Of a stretch of 64,000 bases of DNA, positions 42,608-50,579 are shown one piece after another; the first letter of the stretch is position 1, and each line of letters begins with the position of its first letter. The notes under the pieces were generated by a model. That model was not told where the DNA came from. It worked only from the letters and a program-made list of their open reading frames with translations, and ran no database searches. This DNA comes from an uncultured Clostridia bacterium (GTDB lineage Bacteria > Bacillota > Clostridia > UMGS1883), in contig CANQRB010000004.1 of NCBI GenBank assembly GCA_947626145.1, forward strand, positions 127,279 through 191,278, read 5' to 3'. The position numbers were made by a program, and so were the translations under genes.

Positions 42608-42749
42608 AAAACTGCGGCGATCCCTCTCCCCCTCACGGCTTTTATTCCTGCTAACATTTTTTTGTTATTCCAACGCAAAATGAAAAATTAAAGCAAGGGG
42701 AAAAATAATTATGTAAACCGGAAAAAGGCCTGTAAAACGCCCTTTCTAT

Positions 42750-42846
42750 TTTTCCACAATCGGAGGACATTTGGTGTGGAAAATGTGGAAAACTTCTGTG
42801 GATAACGTAAAATAAAGGGTTGTACATCTCAAATTCCTGTGGAAAA
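42750..42846. other. Cluster of five DnaA-box-like 9-mers, candidate origin or DnaA-binding locus
   Basis: TTATCCACA appears exactly once (as TGTGGATAA, 42797-42805), and one-mismatch TTTTCCACA four times: 42750-42758 on the plus strand and 42775-42783, 42784-42792 and 42838-42846 on the minus strand. An AT-rich stretch follows (42853-42905) with a 9-bp inverted repeat TTATGTAAA/TTTACATAA (42855-42878). This lies in a 426-nt gene-free gap near the point where gene direction changes. No dnaA, dnaN or rpmH gene is nearby. The rest of the gap shows only the pdxS promoter. Confidence 0.5.
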
Positions 42847-42960
42847 CTTATAAATTATGTAAATCGAGGTTTACATAAAAAATTAATTTTTTATATATTA
42901 TTTAAACCTGCGGCGGAAATTTTCGTGTAAAATCACAACGCATTTTGGGCGGAATAACGG

Positions 42961-42989
42961 TTGACAACTGTCTAAAAGGGTGTTATAAT
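42961..42989 (+). promoter_or_regulatory. Promoter of pdxST
   Basis: TTGACA, 17-nt spacer, TATAAT, 44 nt before the pdxS ATG. Confidence 0.9.
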
Positions 42990-43033
42990 TAAACGAACAG
43001 AAATCAAATTACACAGTGAAAGGATAGGATATA

Positions 43034-43906
43034 ATGGAGAATCGTTATGAGCTTAACAAAAATCTTGCCCAGATGCTTAAGGGCGGCGTCATAATGGACG
43101 TTACCACTCCGGAGCAGGCCCGTATCGCTCAGGAGGCCGGCGCCTGCGCCGTCATGGCGCTGGAGCGCATTCCCGCCGACATCAGGGCCGCGGGCGGCGT
43201 TTCCCGCATGAGCGATCCCGCCATGATCAAGGGTATTCAGGAGGCCGTTTCCATACCCGTAATGGCCAAGTGCCGCATAGGTCACTTTGTGGAGGCCCAG
43301 CTTCTGGAAGCGATCGAGATCGACTATATAGACGAGTCGGAGGTGCTTTCTCCCGCCGACGACAAGTACCACATCGACAAGACCAAATTCAAGGTGCCCT
43401 TTGTCTGCGGCGCCAAGGATCTGGGCGAGGCTCTGCGCCGCATCAACGAGGGCGCCAGCATGATCCGCACCAAGGGCGAGCCCGGCACCGGCGACGTGGT
43501 ACAGGCCGTGCGCCATATGCGCATGATGCAGAGCGAGATAAGGCGGCTGGTTTCCATGCGGGAGGACGAGCTTTTTGACGCGGCCAAGCTCCTTCAGGTG
43601 CCCTATGATCTGGTAAAGTACGTCCACGACAACGGCAAGCTGCCGGTGGTCAACTTTGCCGCCGGCGGAGTGGCCACTCCGGCCGACGCCGCGCTGATGA
43701 TGCAGCTGGGCGCGGAGGGCGTGTTCGTGGGCAGCGGCATATTCAAGAGCGGCAATCCCGCCAAGCGGGCAGCCGCCATCGTCAAGGCCGTTACCAACTA
43801 CACCGACGCCAAGCTCATCGCCCAGCTCAGCGAAAATCTGGGCGAGGCCATGGTTGGCATAAACGAGCAGGAAATCGAGCTCTTAATGGCCGAAAGGGGC
43901 AAGTAA
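43034..43906 (+). CDS. pdxS: Pyridoxal 5'-phosphate synthase subunit PdxS
   Basis: Makes PLP from ribose 5-phosphate, glyceraldehyde 3-phosphate and ammonia as a dodecamer with PdxT. The 290-aa TIM barrel has [20 protein letters not shown] at the start, [20 protein letters not shown], the catalytic lysine regions ([14 protein letters not shown] and [20 protein letters not shown]) and [21 protein letters not shown]. It is followed after 1 nt by pdxT. Confidence 0.97.
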   Translation: MENRYELNKNLAQMLKGGVIMDVTTPEQARIAQEAGACAVMALERIPADIRAAGGVSRMSDPAMIKGIQEAVSIPVMAKCRIGHFVEAQLLEAIEIDYIDESEVLSPADDKYHIDKTKFKVPFVCGAKDLGEALRRINEGASMIRTKGEPGTGDVVQAVRHMRMMQSEIRRLVSMREDELFDAAKLLQVPYDLVKYVHDNGKLPVVNFAAGGVATPADAALMMQLGAEGVFVGSGIFKSGNPAKRAAAIVKAVTNYTDAKLIAQLSENLGEAMVGINEQEIELLMAERGK

Positions 43907-43907
43907 A

Positions 43908-44477
43908 ATGACCATTGCCGTTTTAGCGGTACAGGGCGATTTTGCCGAGCATGAGGCCATGCTGGAGAGCCTCGGGGCCGAGGTCTTTGAAATAAGGGAG
44001 CTGTCGGATCTTGACCGCCCCTTTGACGGACTTGTGCTCCCCGGCGGCGAAAGCACCGTCCAGGGCAAGCTCCTGCGGGAGCTGGGCCTTTTTGAACCCA
44101 TAAGGGAAAGGATAATGTCCGGGACTCCGGTCTTCGGCACCTGTGCCGGCCTCATTCTGCTGGCGAAGCGGCTATCCAACGACGACAACGTCTACTTTGA
44201 CGCCCTGCCCGTCACCGTCCGCCGCAACGCCTACGGCCGTCAGCTCGGCAGCTTTTACGCCGAGGAGGAGTTCAAAGGCATAGGTAAAATCCCAATGACC
44301 TTTATCCGGGCGCCGTATATCGAAAGCGCCGCCGAGGATGTGGACATCCTGGCCCAGGTGGACGGCAACATCGTGGCCGCCCGCAGGGGAAACGTGCTGG
44401 GTATCTCCTTCCACCCCGAGGTGGACGGCGACACCTCCGTACACCGGTATTTCCTTGACATGGTCGAGGGCAAATGA
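43908..44477 (+). CDS. pdxT: Pyridoxal 5'-phosphate synthase glutaminase subunit PdxT
   Basis: Class I glutamine amidotransferase that supplies ammonia to PdxS. The catalytic Cys is in VFGTCAGLILLAK (about residue 79), with the oxyanion strand LVLPGGESTVQGKL (near 46) and the His/Glu of GISFHPEVDGDTSVH (about 170). Length 189 aa is normal. Transcribed with pdxS and ended by a strong terminator. Confidence 0.97.
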   Translation: MTIAVLAVQGDFAEHEAMLESLGAEVFEIRELSDLDRPFDGLVLPGGESTVQGKLLRELGLFEPIRERIMSGTPVFGTCAGLILLAKRLSNDDNVYFDALPVTVRRNAYGRQLGSFYAEEEFKGIGKIPMTFIRAPYIESAAEDVDILAQVDGNIVAARRGNVLGISFHPEVDGDTSVHRYFLDMVEGK

Positions 44478-44520
44478 TAACGACAAAAACCGTTCAGAGC
44501 GTTCAAGAACATAACCAAGA

Positions 44521-44557
44521 GGAAAAAACCGCCGTTTCAAAAAACGGCGGTTTTTCC
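44521..44557. terminator. Terminator of pdxST
   Basis: AAAACCGCCGTTT/AAACGGCGGTTTT around a short A/C loop with T-runs on both strands. Confidence 0.9.
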
Positions 44558-44595
44558 ACATTAATATATAGTTTTTATTGCTGATTTATAAACAC

Positions 44596-44699
44596 AAAAA
44601 ATTGCCTTATACTAATCCCAATTAAAAGCGTCTAATAAAGCCTTCCCCTTTGAAGGGAAGCCTTTTTAATCTGTCATTGAACGATTCGGGCAATTTTTT
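44596..44699. repeat. 104-bp element with 11-bp terminal inverted repeats
   Basis: AAAAAATTGCC (44596-44606) and GGCAATTTTTT (44689-44699) are perfect inverted copies that enclose a second hairpin (GCCTTCCCCTT/AAGGGAAGGC-like, 44639-44662). It may end the leftward gene that stops at 44703, or be a small MITE-like element. The inner hairpin resembles the one in the repeat at 59377-59424. Confidence 0.5.
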
Positions 44700-44702
44700 A
44701 TG

Positions 44703-45992
44703 TCACTCGTTTTTGTCCGTGGCGGCGTTACCCAAAAGGAATATAAACGCGCCAATGACCGCGAAAATTCCGGCGATAACAATGACGGTTCCGGTGAAGA
44801 ACGAGAAGTAACCGTTAAGCACGGTCTGAAGGAAGCCGGAGGCCACCGCATGGGAGGGACGGAACAGTACGGCGCCGACCACCACGGCCAGACCGCCGAC
44901 GATAAACGCCCAGCCGATGGGGATATGGGACGAGCTGCGTCCCAAAACCATCAGCAGTATCAACAGGGCAATATTGATAAGTATCAGCGCGCCGAGGACG
45001 TTCAGCGACAGGATAACCTTGGTGTACCGTGTGTACTTGCGCAGCTCCGTGCCGTCCAGCGCCTGAACGGACACATCGTCCAGCTTGCCGCCGGAGTTGA
45101 AATACGCGGCAATGCCGGAGTAATCCTCGTCGGTCAGAACCCTGCCGGTGAGGTTGCGCACCAACGTCGCGCCGCCCTTGACCACATTGGCAATATCCGT
45201 GCCGGTCATGGGAGTGTAAGGCTTGTCCCGCAGCAGGTAATCCGAGGCGGACTTGAGCTGAGTTTCAAGAAAGCTCTCCAGACCGGAGCTGTTTATCCCC
45301 GACACGATTTCGTTATATGTAACGGGCACCTGTGAGTTGTCGCGGATTATGTCCACCAGAGCGGCCCGGCTGGAGCTGGGGGTCATGCCGAAGGTCTCGC
45401 CAAGCTTCTGATAGTCGGGGGTCTCGATGGCTATTTCCGCAACGTCCATGTTGTCCACCGCAAGCCGGAAAGCGTATTTGCTGGTGGCCGTCTGAACCGA
45501 AAGCGTCGCCACAAGGCCCGCCATAGTGACGCTCATTATAAGGAAGAGAACGAAGCAGGCGATGCCGGCGGCCACCTTCTGACCGGCGGAGCGCTTCTTT
45601 TTCTTGCCCCGTCTTTTCCGGGCCTCGACCTTCTTTCTGTCGCGGCCGCTCTTTTTTTTGCGCTTTTCCTGACGGCGTTTTTCCTTTTCGAGGTCAACGT
45701 TCGGGATGTTCATGGGCTTCGGCGCAAAATCGCTGAGCAGATCGGCGTCGGTTCCCTCGGCGGCACTATATTCGCCCTCAGCCGGGGCGGCCTCCCCCTC
45801 GCCGGCGGGCAGTTCATCGGCGTTTTCCTGCGCCGCGCCGCTTTCCTCCGCCGTTTCCTCCGGGGGAACGGCAGCGGAATTTAATTCGGTATTTTCTTCT
45901 GAGGTAATATTATCGGAATTTTCCACGGCCCCGGCGGCTGACTCGTCCGTCTGCCCGCCGTTAAGGCTGTCGGGCCTTATTTCTTTCGACAT
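44703..45992 (-). CDS. Membrane protein with long charged N-terminal region, function unknown
   Basis: A 429-aa protein. Residues 1-100 are acidic and low-complexity (many Glu, Ala, Pro); residues 100-140 are a dense Lys/Arg block (KRRQEKRKKKSGRDRKKVEA); a membrane helix follows (VAAGIACFVLFLIMSVTMAGLV), then an extracellular part of about 170 aa, and two or three C-terminal hydrophobic helices (ILSLNVLGALILINIALLIL, IGWAFIVGGLAVVVGAVLF, and another). No family recognised. ATG 45992 is favoured by AAAGGAG in front; the frame extends further upstream without a ribosome site. The layout suggests an envelope protein with a cytoplasmic polyelectrolyte tail. Confidence 0.75.
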   Translation of the reverse strand: MSKEIRPDSLNGGQTDESAAGAVENSDNITSEENTELNSAAVPPEETAEESGAAQENADELPAGEGEAAPAEGEYSAAEGTDADLLSDFAPKPMNIPNVDLEKEKRRQEKRKKKSGRDRKKVEARKRRGKKKKRSAGQKVAAGIACFVLFLIMSVTMAGLVATLSVQTATSKYAFRLAVDNMDVAEIAIETPDYQKLGETFGMTPSSSRAALVDIIRDNSQVPVTYNEIVSGINSSGLESFLETQLKSASDYLLRDKPYTPMTGTDIANVVKGGATLVRNLTGRVLTDEDYSGIAAYFNSGGKLDDVSVQALDGTELRKYTRYTKVILSLNVLGALILINIALLILLMVLGRSSSHIPIGWAFIVGGLAVVVGAVLFRPSHAVASGFLQTVLNGYFSFFTGTVIVIAGIFAVIGAFIFLLGNAATDKNE

Positions 45993-46034
45993 AACACCAC
46001 TCCTTTGGGATATTATAAAGTTATTATACACCAC

Positions 46035-46214
46035 CTTGACAAAAAAAGCAAGTGTTTTTGTAATTAAATTGTAATAAATTATTTTTTCGTTTGTTTTTGG
46101 CGCTTTTTGGCTTTAGTTCGTCAATTTTTTATGCGCTTTTCCGTGTTATAAAAGGCTCAGTACAGCGGCGCGCCCTACCGGAAATTTGTCATGTTTACTT
46201 ATTGTAGCAACCAC
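46035..46214. other. AT-rich gap without a visible gene
   Basis: Between the two leftward genes the stretch holds a TATAAT-like box for the membrane protein gene (near 46015-46020) and otherwise nothing I can name. Confidence 0.5.
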
Positions 46215-46256
46215 AAAAAATTGCCCGGCACGAACCGAAAATTCATGCCGGGCACC
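46211..46256 (-). terminator. Terminator of the secreted metallopeptidase gene
   Basis: TGCCCGGCA and TGCCGGGCA form a 9-bp stem around a 16-nt loop, followed on the minus strand by ATTTTTTGTGG. Confidence 0.8.
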
Positions 46257-46338
46257 GACGCCTCCGCTTAATTAAACGTGCGCGGGGACGTCATTTTTTT
46301 ATAACAGGTTTTGTGCGTCACGCTGACGCAGGGGCGGT

Positions 46339-48906
46339 TTATTCCTCAACGGGCGCCAGAGACCACTTAAACGGCTCGGCGGCCTGGATAGCCATACCGT
46401 CCTCATCGATGGCCAGGTAAAGGCCGCTGTGCTGTGCCTGGAAGGAAACCGTTCCGTCGCCGTTGTCAATGATGAGCCAGGTCTGGTTGGCGTTGCGGGA
46501 CAGGGTGTAGGCCAGCGCGGACGCGCCCTCATCCATGCTCACGCCGCTGATGTCGATGGCGTAGCCGGTGTCGGTGTCGGTGATGTAGCCCACGTTGTTG
46601 GGCAGCTTGCTGATGTTCCAGGCGTTTTCATCGCCGAGCAGGCAGAGCTGGGCGCCAAGATCGGAGGAACCGGGGGCCAGATACTGATCGCCGGACATAA
46701 TATAGAACTCGCCCATGCCCTCCACCTTCTCAACGGGAATAAGGGTGAATACGTCGCCGTCGTTTCCGTTGAACGCGGTGAGGGAACCGTCCGTATCGGC
46801 GGTTAAACTGTAGCCCGACTCGGTAGCGATAAGCTTAGTGACGGCCGCCGCAGCGTCAACGCCAAAGGCGGTGGAGCCGTCAAAAGAAGCCTCGACTGCC
46901 GTACCGAAGAAATTATCAGGCATAAACAGGGCCTTGCCGTCGGCCTTGGAATAAAGCTTAACGAGCTGACCGTCAAGGACGGAAAGCTGCCAGAGCTGGC
47001 CGTCGGCGATTGGGGAAGTTTCGTCAGCCATTGTTACTGCACCGTCGTTGTTGGTAAGGACTTGGCCGTGCGAAGAAACCACTTTGTAATACATACCCTC
47101 GTCAACGCCCTCGGTATTGCCGATGGCGGCGGTCACCTCGTCGAACTCGTCCTTATAATCGGCATAGTAATCGTGGTCGATGTTGTACAGAGCGGCGCGG
47201 TAGGTCCTGGTGCGGGCGGGATATACGGTCTCGATGGCCTTGATGCGCTCGTCGTCGCCCCGGGACATGAGATACAGGCGGCTGAACTCGCCGAAGTCCT
47301 CCCAGCGGTTGGTCTTGCCGTAGCCGGAGGTGGGGATTATGTCGGCGTTGATGGCACGGCGCCATACGTCGTCGCCGACGGTGAACGCCGCGTCGATAAC
47401 GTGGCCCAGCTCATGGGCAAACATGGTCAGCATACCGTCAACGTCGAACTTGCTGGCGGTGTTGTTCCAGACCTCGCCGTCCCAGGCGTTCCAGGTGCCG
47501 AAGTTGTCGCCGGTGTAGTAGAAGTGACGGAGTGTCTTGCGCACGGGAGGCTCGAAGCAGGCCACGGCCTCGCAAACCCTGCGGACGTGCTCCTCGTCGT
47601 TCTCGTCCACGGTCTCAACGGTGAAGGTGTGGATATCGTCGGGGCCGTTACACTCCATGTTTATGGTATAGATGTAGTAATCCTTGCCCTCGGGGTCGTC
47701 AAGAACCTCGGGATATGTGTCGTGGGTTCGGGTAACGCTTGCTATCTCATAGTTGGCGGTGAGCTTCTCCCGCATCCAGCCGCCAAGGAGGTCGCTGTAT
47801 GTAATGTCAAGGCAGTCCATGATGAGCTGCTGCTGAGCCGCCTTGTCCGCCTCGAGGAAGTTATTCTGACGGAGATAGGTCTCGGCGTTGTTCCTGGCGT
47901 CATTACTGAAGTCCACGTCGGTAAAGAAGTAGGAATTGAAACGCTCCTGATAGTAGGAATCAAGCTCCTTGAAAGCCTCGGTATCGGCCACGGCCTCAAC
48001 GGGGTTAACGTAGGGAGCCATATAGTCGAGCTTCCACTCCGCCTTTTCGGCCTTGGAAACCTGAATAACTCTGTCGGACGCAAGGCCGGTGGCGTGAGCG
48101 TCGTCGCCCACAACGCTGAGATATAGCTTGCTGTAAACGGGAGAAACGGCGTAGCCGTCGCCCTCGGCAAGGAAGGTGAACTGCTGGTTGGTGCCGCCGG
48201 CAAGGGTGTACTGAATGAGCTTGCCGCCTATCTCAAGGGACCAGGAGTTTACGTCCATGGCAAGGTCGGTGGCCTTGTTTACCACGGTGTAGGTGCGGAC
48301 TCCCTTGGGACGAACCAGCCAGAGCTGCTCGTCGCTGCCGTCGTCGGGAGCGAGGTAGAGCTCGGTGGCCAAAATCTGGTCACGGCGGGTGTGAACGACC
48401 TCCTCGGTGGTGCCGTCCTCATTGGTGACGGTCTCAGTCACATCCTCGGCGGCCAGCGGAGGAGCGGTCAAATACTGACCGTTGAGGCTTATCTTGTAAT
48501 AGCCGGTCTCCATCTCGGCAAATTTGTTGTCATAAGCGACGGTTCCGCCGTCCACCGTTACATCGTAGGGAAGGGCGTCGGCGATGAACGCCGGATCGAC
48601 AAAGGTGGTGCCGGATACGGCCTGAGAGCCGTCCTCACCGGGCACAAATACAAATTCCGGGTCGGCGGAGGTGCCGGCCTTGACGGTGTTGGTTTCGGCG
48701 TCATAGTTTACGCTGTAGCCCATGGCCTGAAGCACGGAGCGCAGGGGAACAAGGCTGTCTCCGTCCACATCCGGCACGGGGTCGCCGTTCGCCTGTACCT
48801 GCTTGACCTCTGTCCCGTCAACTGTGATCACCGGCTGGGCAAAGGCGCCCGCGGCCAGTGAAAGGCACAGCACGAGAGAGAGCAGCACAAACATGAATTT
48901 TCTCAT
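46339..48906 (-). CDS. Secreted zinc metallopeptidase-like protein with stalk and ricin-type domains
   Basis: An 855-aa exported protein: signal peptide (1-23), a copper-amine-oxidase-like stalk domain (about 25-80, with SLVPLRSVLQAMGYSVNYD), a beta-trefoil-like region (about 130-300, QLWLVRPKG and NQQFTFLAEG), a catalytic region with HELGH at 498-502 in MLTMFAHELGHVID and a downstream acidic helix NRWEDFGEFSRLYLM (533-547) whose Glu could be the third zinc ligand, and a second ricin-like region (about 600-855, QLWQLSVLDG and NQTWLIIDNG). The catalytic layout resembles anthrax-lethal-factor-like gluzincins. Target unknown; could be a surface protease or adhesin. It has its own promoter and terminator. 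Confidence 0.82.
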   Translation of the reverse strand: MRKFMFVLLSLVLCLSLAAGAFAQPVITVDGTEVKQVQANGDPVPDVDGDSLVPLRSVLQAMGYSVNYDAETNTVKAGTSADPEFVFVPGEDGSQAVSGTTFVDPAFIADALPYDVTVDGGTVAYDNKFAEMETGYYKISLNGQYLTAPPLAAEDVTETVTNEDGTTEEVVHTRRDQILATELYLAPDDGSDEQLWLVRPKGVRTYTVVNKATDLAMDVNSWSLEIGGKLIQYTLAGGTNQQFTFLAEGDGYAVSPVYSKLYLSVVGDDAHATGLASDRVIQVSKAEKAEWKLDYMAPYVNPVEAVADTEAFKELDSYYQERFNSYFFTDVDFSNDARNNAETYLRQNNFLEADKAAQQQLIMDCLDITYSDLLGGWMREKLTANYEIASVTRTHDTYPEVLDDPEGKDYYIYTINMECNGPDDIHTFTVETVDENDEEHVRRVCEAVACFEPPVRKTLRHFYYTGDNFGTWNAWDGEVWNNTASKFDVDGMLTMFAHELGHVIDAAFTVGDDVWRRAINADIIPTSGYGKTNRWEDFGEFSRLYLMSRGDDERIKAIETVYPARTRTYRAALYNIDHDYYADYKDEFDEVTAAIGNTEGVDEGMYYKVVSSHGQVLTNNDGAVTMADETSPIADGQLWQLSVLDGQLVKLYSKADGKALFMPDNFFGTAVEASFDGSTAFGVDAAAAVTKLIATESGYSLTADTDGSLTAFNGNDGDVFTLIPVEKVEGMGEFYIMSGDQYLAPGSSDLGAQLCLLGDENAWNISKLPNNVGYITDTDTGYAIDISGVSMDEGASALAYTLSRNANQTWLIIDNGDGTVSFQAQHSGLYLAIDEDGMAIQAAEPFKWSLAPVEE

Positions 48907-48940
48907 AGGTTATCTCTCCTTTTTTTGATTTGTTATCTAT

Positions 48941-48969
48941 ATTGTACTACTGATTTGAAATAATGTCAA
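48941..48969 (-). promoter_or_regulatory. Promoter of the metallopeptidase gene
   Basis: On the minus strand TTGACA, 17-nt spacer, TACAAT, 35 nt before ATG. Confidence 0.85.
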
Positions 48970-49051
48970 CATTTTTATTGATTTTTCACCTTGCTTTTTT
49001 CATCGGATTGTTATAAAATATATAAAATATTTTTTTGACTGGACTGATAAT

Positions 49052-50272
49052 ATGAGCGAAATGCTGACATTGGAAAAATTTGAGGAGGCCGCCGAAAAGG
49101 TGAAGGAGGTCACGCTGGAGACGAAGCTGGTCTACAGCGAGTACCTCAGCGAGCAGACCGGCGGCAAAATTTACCTCAAGCCCGAAAATATGCAGTTTAC
49201 CGGAGCATACAAGGTTCGGGGCGCTTATTACAAGATAAGCTCCCTCACCGACGAGGAAAGGGCCCGGGGCCTGATAACCGCCTCGGCGGGTAACCACGCT
49301 CAGGGCGTGGCCTACGCCGCCCGCAAGTACGGGGTAAAGGCCACCATAGTTATGCCAAAGTCCACTCCGCTCATGAAGGTGAACCGCACCAAGGGCTACG
49401 GGGCCAACGTGGTGCTTTACGGCGATGTGTACGATGAGGCCTGCGCCTATGCGCTGGAGCTGGCGGAAAAGGAGGGTTTGACCTTCATCCACCCCTTTGA
49501 CGATCCGGCGGTAGCCACGGGTCAGGGTTCCATCGCCATGGAGATATTCAAGGAGCTGCCCCTCGTTGACTACATCCTTGTGCCCATCGGCGGCGGGGGA
49601 CTGGCGGCGGGAGTCGCCACACTGTCGAAGCTGATGCATCCGGCGGTGAAGGTCATAGGCGTCGAGCCCGCCGGAGCGGCCTGCATGAAGGCCTCCCTTG
49701 AGAAGGGCGAGGTGACCACTCTCCCCTCCGTCAACACCATCGCCGACGGCACCGCCGTCAAGACCCCCGGCACGAAGATCTTCCCCTACATACAGAAGAA
49801 TATCGACGGAATAGTCACCGTGGAGGACGAGGATCTGATAGTTTCCTTCCTCGACATGGTTGAGAACCACAAAATGATAGTGGAAAACAGCGGTCTGCTG
49901 TCCGTGGCGGCTCTTAAGCAGCTTGACCTTAAGGGCAAAAAGGCCGTGGCCATTCTCAGCGGCGGAAACATGGACGTTATCACCATGAGCAGCATTGTCC
50001 AGCACGGCCTGATACAGAGGGACAGAATATTCACCGTGTCGGTGCTGCTGCCCGACAGGCCCGGCCAGCTCTCCGCCGTGGCGGACGTGATAGCCAAAGA
50101 GGACGGCAACGTCATTAAGCTGGAGCACAATCAGTTCGTGGCGACAAACCGCAACGCCGCCGTGGAGCTGAAGATCACTCTCGAGGCCTACGGAACGGAG
50201 CATAAGGAACGTATTCTCAAGGCCCTTGAAAATACGGGCTACCGACCCAAGTTAATACGGGTAATATTATAG
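49052..50272 (+). CDS. ilvA: Threonine ammonia-lyase (threonine deaminase)
   Basis: PLP enzyme that turns threonine into 2-oxobutyrate, the entry to isoleucine synthesis; short forms with one ACT domain can also be catabolic. The PLP lysine is in TGAYKVRGAYYK (near residue 55), the glycine loop is VPIGGGGLAAGVATL (about 175), and the C-terminal ACT domain starts near 328 (IFTVSVLLPDRPGQLSAVAD). 406 aa. No clear Shine-Dalgarno precedes ATG. A TTGCTT-N17-TAAAAT promoter is possible about 50 nt upstream. It lies upstream of ilvBNCD, but terminators separate them. Confidence 0.93.
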   Translation: MSEMLTLEKFEEAAEKVKEVTLETKLVYSEYLSEQTGGKIYLKPENMQFTGAYKVRGAYYKISSLTDEERARGLITASAGNHAQGVAYAARKYGVKATIVMPKSTPLMKVNRTKGYGANVVLYGDVYDEACAYALELAEKEGLTFIHPFDDPAVATGQGSIAMEIFKELPLVDYILVPIGGGGLAAGVATLSKLMHPAVKVIGVEPAGAACMKASLEKGEVTTLPSVNTIADGTAVKTPGTKIFPYIQKNIDGIVTVEDEDLIVSFLDMVENHKMIVENSGLLSVAALKQLDLKGKKAVAILSGGNMDVITMSSIVQHGLIQRDRIFTVSVLLPDRPGQLSAVADVIAKEDGNVIKLEHNQFVATNRNAAVELKITLEAYGTEHKERILKALENTGYRPKLIRVIL

Positions 50273-50335
50273 CGCGGGGACAACCCGAGCGGTTTTCCCC
50301 GCGGGCCCCTTTCCGCGTCGGGCGCTTTCGCTTAC

Positions 50336-50371
50336 GAGACATAATTTTTATTGCGATAAAAATTATGTCTC
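50336..50371. repeat. 16-bp perfect inverted repeat between ilvA and ilvB
   Basis: GAGACATAATTTTTAT and ATAAAAATTATGTCTC enclose TGCG. An outer stem GTCGGG/CCCGAC adds to it. The element could be a bidirectional terminator or a small mobile-type palindrome. Confidence 0.6.
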
Positions 50372-50386
50372 TACCCCGACTAAGGT

Positions 50387-50433
50387 ATGAAATTCCGGGT
50401 ACACGCCCCGGAATTTCATGAATTTATTTTTTC
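50387..50433 (+). terminator. Terminator upstream of ilvB
   Basis: ATGAAATTCCGGG/CCCGGAATTTCAT, a 13-bp perfect stem with a 7-nt loop, then GAATTTATTTTTTCGG. Confidence 0.78.
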
Positions 50434-50509
50434 GGTCTCTTAAAACTAAAATTAATTTTATCGACAGTCTAATTAAATTAACGATAATTGCTTTTATCCT
50501 CAAAAGCAC

Positions 50510-50537
50510 TTGACAAAACAGAAAAATAAGATACAAT
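50510..50537 (+). promoter_or_regulatory. Promoter of ilvBNCD
   Basis: TTGACA, 16-nt spacer, TACAAT, 43 nt before the ilvB ATG. The leader is too short for a T-box or a leader peptide. Confidence 0.78.
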
Positions 50538-50579
50538 ATTAATATTAGCATTCGGTTAGCATTTGCAAGGAGGCAAATT

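Noticed and set aside
50440..50579. T-box or leader peptide before ilvB
   Set aside because: The leader after the promoter is about 40 nt, with no specifier loop, TGG-type box or branched-chain codon run.
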